Notes under the pieces: generated by a model
Database searches by the model: none
What the model saw: only the letters and a program-made list of their open reading frames with translations
What the model was told of the DNA's origin: nothing
Position numbers and translations under genes: made by a program
In this document: positions 59,434 through 64,000 of the stretch, piece by piece
Layout: the number at the start of each line of letters is the position of its first letter
Position numbering within the stretch: position 1 is the stretch's first letter
Assembly (NCBI GenBank): GCA_030761205.1
Contig: JAULJL010000015.1
Location: forward strand, 13,273,501-13,337,500
DNA length: 64,000 nt
Direction: 5' to 3'
Origin: Fremontodendron californicum
Taxonomy: Eukaryota > Streptophyta > Magnoliopsida > Malvales > Malvaceae

Positions 59434-62099
59434 ATGGCCTCCAATGGTGCTTCTACGGTAAATCCTTTTCTTTTTCTTCTTCTTCTTCTTCTTCTTCTTC
59501 TCCATTTTATAGTAATTGGAATTGATTTTTTTTTTTTTTATTTAATTTGGAAAGGTTCAAGGGGTTAGGGATGCTACGGAGAACAGTTTGGAAAAGATCA
59601 AACGGCAGCTGGCCTCTGGCTCTAGTAGGAACTTGCTCCAAGGTCCACTTCTCAAGCGATCTGAGACCGTATGATCTTCCTCTTCTCTCTCTCTCTCTTG
59701 ATTTTTATAAGTAGCATTTCCTGTACTAATTTCAGTTAAATTTTCGATTTTATTATCAGTTATAGCTTTCGTCAATTTGTAATTTTTTTGTTTATAAATT
59801 TTCAAACAATTTGGTAATTTAGTATATGTATTCTACATTGCTTTAACAGTTGAGGAAATGGAATGAACGGTGGGTGATATTAGACCCCACAACGGGGAAA
59901 ATGGAATACAAGTAAGAGTATTTCTACGTCTTATTCTTTGTTTTCTTCTTTTGTTTCTCCGGAAATTGAAATTAAACTAGAAATTCTGTTGTTTTGGTTG
60001 TTTTAGGACTAGGAGGAATGAGCCAAGTGTTAAGGGACTCATTACGTTTGATGAAAACAGCATGATTGCCATATCTCCTGTTAACTTTCAGTAAGACAGA
60101 TTTTCTTGTTCCTGTTTTGTTATTGTTGCTATGAGTCTAGATTCTTTGGTTGGGATTTGTTATTAACATGTTTTTTTTCGTTATTTGCTGCAGTGGACTT
60201 CCGAAGTACGATGGCTGCTGTTTCTGTATCCAAATGATTTTTTAATGAATAACCGAAAAGTTGTGATTTTTTTTTTTTGATTATGCTATGAGGAAAAGTT
60301 CAGTTGCTAAACTTGCATGCTTCTTAACTAACCATTTAGATATTGGGACTCCCCAGAAAAAAGATTACTTTCTTTGTTGCGAGACTCCTGGTGCTGCTAG
60401 AGCTTGGGTATCAACTTTGCAGTAAGTTAGCTTTTTACAATATGCTGCATTATTATATCAGTTTTTACTATTCTGTTTTCTATTTGACAAGTGATATATA
60501 TATATATTTATTTAAGTTTGATTGATCAAGTATATAATATAATACCATGTCTTATGGATGATCTGTGGTGGGTACTTGAGCTTTCTAAGAAGGGCTAAGG
60601 TGATGGATTCCTCTTAGCAAAATCCAATTTAGTTTACCTAGATGAAATCTATTTAAAACATCCCATGAATGTGGACCATAATTGATCCCATTTCACAGCT
60701 GTTCTATATATCCACAAGATTCTCATCAATCTTCCTATTGCTCAGCAACTTTATGGACGTGAACTTGTACAGAATCACATCGTAGGGAATTATTTACAGA
60801 AAATAGAAACAAACTAATAATAATCATATCAATGATGAAAATGCTGATAAATCTTAATAACATATTTAAATGACCTACTCTTAACTCTTGTCTATCTTAC
60901 ATTCCCTCTGTTACTTGGTTTTGGAGTTTTTGCTCAAAAGTACTGATTGATATGTTTTTTTTGTAGACATGGCTTGATTTATTTAGGCCTAAAGAAGTAA
61001 AAGGATATTTGTGGATGAGTAAGATCGTGGTTTTATTGTAGAAACAATTTTACTCCATTGTCACATTATGTTATTTATAAATTGTTTGAGGGCTTTTAGT
61101 CTATGACATGCCAATACTTGGAAAGTGGCTTCCTTAAGCTTATCCGGAATCATCCGTTAAAATCTTCCCAATAGTTGATAGAGGTTAGTCTTGACAGTGA
61201 CTATGAGAAAATAATGGTCAATCTGGTGTTACAGATGTAAATAATCAATAGAATAGAAAAGATACCAAATTTATTTGTACTTTTTATAACCTTGTGGTAG
61301 TGAGAGTATAAGATGAAAGTCTTATTTCCTTGATTGGAACTTTCTAAAGAAGACAAACCTGAAAATTTGCATGATAGTATTCTAGATGTGAGTGAATAGA
61401 AACATCTTCAGAAGCCTTGTTGACTATTATTACAAGAAGCAATTTAAGTGCTTTCAAGGTCACAAGTTGGAGGCAGATGTTTTTTCTAAATTAAAAAAAA
61501 ATTCTAGGTTCTTTAGTTTTTATTTAGTATTTGAGGGTCAGGGTGGTTTGTTGTGCTTCTGGTTCTTAAATTTTGCTTTCTTGTAAGAGAGCTTTCATTT
61601 GTCCTTTTGCACATACCATTTTTTGGTTGATAGTATTCTAGATGTCAGAAATGCCTGAAATGGTAAGAGATTCAAGTTAAAGCAAAGCAGAATTTTATCA
61701 CTCTTTACATTCTTTCAAATTGTCTGAAGATGACGGCTGATACCTTCTTTTGTGGTCCGGAAAGTATACTCATATATAATTTACAGACTTCTTTTTGCAA
61801 CTCACTATATATATATATAGTTGATGTTAATCTTGCTGTTTGGTTGTTTTTTCTCCCTTCCAAATATTAGTGCAACCCAGTTGGTCCTAAAGGCACACAA
61901 AGAGGCTGTCAATTCCTTAAGTGGAAATGGTTCTGCAAAATTAGGTACGGTTGCAACAGTAGTTGCGGCTGCCAGTTCAACAGCCAAGGAATGTTCTAAA
62001 GAAATTGAAGCAGCAATGCAAATCTCTTTGAGAAATACCTTAGGATTGGTGACAAGTAGACCCACTGATGGTCCAATGGATGATCTTACAATCATGAAG
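59434..62099 (+). CDS. SWAP70: SWAP70-like PH-domain protein, 5' part
   Basis: Seven exons (59434-59457, 59555-59668, 59850-59911, 60007-60090, 60194-60225, 60340-60421, 61871-62099), all GT-AG and in frame, encode the first 209 aa. The start is MASNGAST. A PH domain (about residues 35-135) shows NLLQGPLLKRSETLRKWNER, WVILDPTTGKMEYK, NFHGLPKYDGCCFYIGTPQK, DYFLCCETPGAARAW. The following helical linker has AHKEAVNSLSGNGSAKLG and PMDDLTIMK. It matches plant SWAP70 (the Arabidopsis At2g30880 type), which binds phosphoinositides and links membranes to Rho-type GTPase and defence signalling. The C-terminal coiled-coil exons (after PMDDLTIMK) are not found before 64,000, so the gene continues beyond the window. 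Exon 5 is only 32 bp. Start chosen because exon 1 joins exon 2 in frame. Confidence 0.93.
59470..59502 (+). repeat. (CTT)n microsatellite in SWAP70-like intron 1
   Basis: About ten CTT units just after the first exon. CT-rich repeats near the start of plant genes can act in expression, but no effect can be read from sequence. Confidence 0.85.
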
Positions 62100-64000
62100 G
62101 TATGCTATGAGCAGTTTCTCCTTTCAATCTTTTTGTGCTTGTGGGCTGTGCCTTTAAGTTATTTCAACATACCTGTGCTATACTTCCACGAGGTTGGAGC
62201 CTTGTTCATAGAACTTATTGAAAGTAAATTTGAAGTGCAAAATATTTACATTTGATAAGATTACTTCTTTGCCTAGTGTTAAAAGCTGGACATGTGATGC
62301 TTAAAAATTTAACATGAGTTATAGTTTCTGGAGTCAATTGCACTTGAAATAGTGAGTTCTTTTTGTGCATTGTTTTAACAAGTTAGCAATCTAGTACATT
62401 CTCATGTAAACGTACTTGAAGCAGGTTGCTTCTGGACACTAGGAATAGGTTGATGGGAAAAAACCTAGCTTGTCTTGCCTCAGTTCTTCTAGCGGTGCTT
62501 AAAGTAGCTGAGGTAGATCAATATATGCCCTTATACTTGTTCCTGAGCTGTGGGGTCAAATGCTTCTGTTGCTTTCAATAATTTATATGAATAAATTGTC
62601 TGTATTCAGGTTTGCTTGAACCCAGCTTGTCTTCACTGTAGCTTGCTTGCTATAAGGCATGGAGTTGACTGTTTGCATTAAAATATTATTTTGAAATGAA
62701 ATGACATGGCTACAGAAATTTGGGTTGGAAATGGAAAATAAAAAATAAAGAGAAAACCATTTTAGTGCCTCAACCAAGATGGTAACAGCTTATCATTTCC
62801 CTCTCTTTGTCACCTTTTCCTTGTTCCCATCTTTGGCAGTGAGCACTGATCTAAGGAGAGATAAGTGTGAAGCAAGATTGACTGTCTGTGCCTTAAGAGA
62901 GAGATGGAGCAATTTCAGCGTCTGTTATTTTAGTTCCTGTGGTTATTTTCTTATTTTTGAATCATTGTCCATAGATAAGAGTAGTTTAGTGGTCACACTT
63001 AATGTTGCAGTACCCTTTTCTAGAACATGAAGATGTTACTGTTTTCCGTGTCTCTTTATTGAATGTGGATTTGATTCCTTTAGCTGTTGGGCCTAGACTC
63101 TTCCTTGTGTAATTCCTGGTTTGCAAACGTCCTCAGACTATTATTTCAGATATGTGAATGTGGACATGCATGAATGTACTACACAGATGCAGCAGCCCGC
63201 TGAGACAGGAGCAAAATTTTGCAGAAAAGAGAATACCATTCACACTACTGTTGTGGGCACTATTTAGAAAACTATTCATGTTATTGTGGCAGAACTTTTG
63301 TTTTAAGCATTTTACTCATTTAGGTTATTTTCTTTTTAGTCTTTTATTTTGGCAGCTGATTTCAACTTATTTTGAGGGCTAGAACTAATCTTATGAGGAT
63401 TATAGTGCTATAAAAAGTACTCTAGTCAGTTTAATTGAGTTGTTCAGTTTTACTGGCTAGGGTATTCGATGAGTTAATCTTTGTAACCATTATCTTTAGA
63501 AAGCCTGACAACCAGCCCTTGAATTTCTATTAATCTCTATTGCTCTCTCTTAAGTCACCAATTTCCAGTTTGATCTTTTCCTATTCCACTCAAACATCCT
63601 TGTACCAGAATCCACTTTCAACCCTTTTTGGCTAAGTATTGGTATTCCAAATTTCTGAAACTTGGACGAAGTCTGATATCTAGACACGTACCAATGTTTC
63701 ACTGCCATATTGGATCCGGCTGTGCTTACAGTTCTGAGTATTTCTGCTTGTTACATAGATCTAACAGTTAACCGGTTTGCCTTCTTTTCTAAAACAAATA
63801 GTTTATACCTTCCAATATTGATTACTTGACACCAAGTTGACATGCTTGGCACTCCTGTAAGTTCATAGGTTTTAGGCATTATTATTTCCTCTATGGGATT
63901 ATTTTGGCTTTGAGCATTATAAACATTTTCCTCCCAAGCAACCATACTAATAGCATTTTGCATGTTATGAAGGTGCACCCTGGTTAAAACTCTTCATGGC
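62100..64000 (+). other. Intron 7 of the SWAP70-like gene, to window end
   Basis: No next exon (expected to begin with codons for ETLRVKDEEL-like sequence) was found on the plus strand. The DNA is intron-like, moderately AT-rich, with only short chance frames on both strands. A long last intron in view, or a distant next exon, is the simplest reading. Confidence 0.6.

Noticed and set aside
61392..62255. Intron-spanning frames in the SWAP70-like gene (64 aa and 144 aa)
   Set aside because: The first is intronic; the second is exon 7 read through into flanking introns.

Overview
The window is nuclear DNA of a flowering plant. It is AT-rich, its genes are split by many GT-AG introns, and it holds Ty3/gypsy, Ty1/copia, LINE, Helitron-like and MITE sequences. 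The protein-coding genes look like a core eudicot. The species cannot be fixed from the sequence alone.

Left third (about 1-18,450): a nest of LTR retrotransposons. A minus-strand gypsy element has a 5' LTR at about 16,714-18,454, a tRNA primer-binding site, a long leader and a decayed gag (about 13,600-15,127). I see no pol. A second, Athila-type plus-strand element (LTRs 6,878-8,542 and 12,008-13,491) sits inside it. That element keeps gag, has no pol, and carries an unknown 202-aa ORF and an intron-free, truncated LOG-type (cytokinin-activating enzyme) copy that butts directly against the 3' LTR. Further left, an LTR-like block (about 1,219-6,432, minus strand) contains an intron-free chimera of four unrelated host-gene fragments, all on one strand: ORC1, a CYP63/95-type cyclophilin, an STY-type kinase and Pelota. 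These two cases of host-transcript capture at one locus are the most unusual content.

Middle (18,455-36,650): MITEs, AT-rich intergenic DNA with tandem duplications, a small intronless acidic-protein gene (20,177-20,620, minus) and a complete two-exon HPPD gene (30,831-32,675, minus; 441 aa), the enzyme leading to homogentisate, tocopherols and plastoquinone.

Right (36,652-55,907, minus): a complete 20-exon gene for anaphase-promoting complex subunit 5. All 20 exons join in frame to give 918 aa. Its introns hold a young, almost intact Ty1/copia element (42,022-47,174, opposite strand), LINE tails, three MITE or foldback elements and a 192-bp tandem duplication.

Far right (55,908-64,000): intergenic DNA with two tandem Helitron-like ends, a truncated minus-strand LTR element and a GC-rich MITE. 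These are followed by the 5' part of a plus-strand PH-domain SWAP70-like gene (first seven exons, 209 aa), which runs off the window. The cellular genes (HPPD, APC5, SWAP70-like, the acidic protein) are not functionally linked; they are ordinary neighbours.
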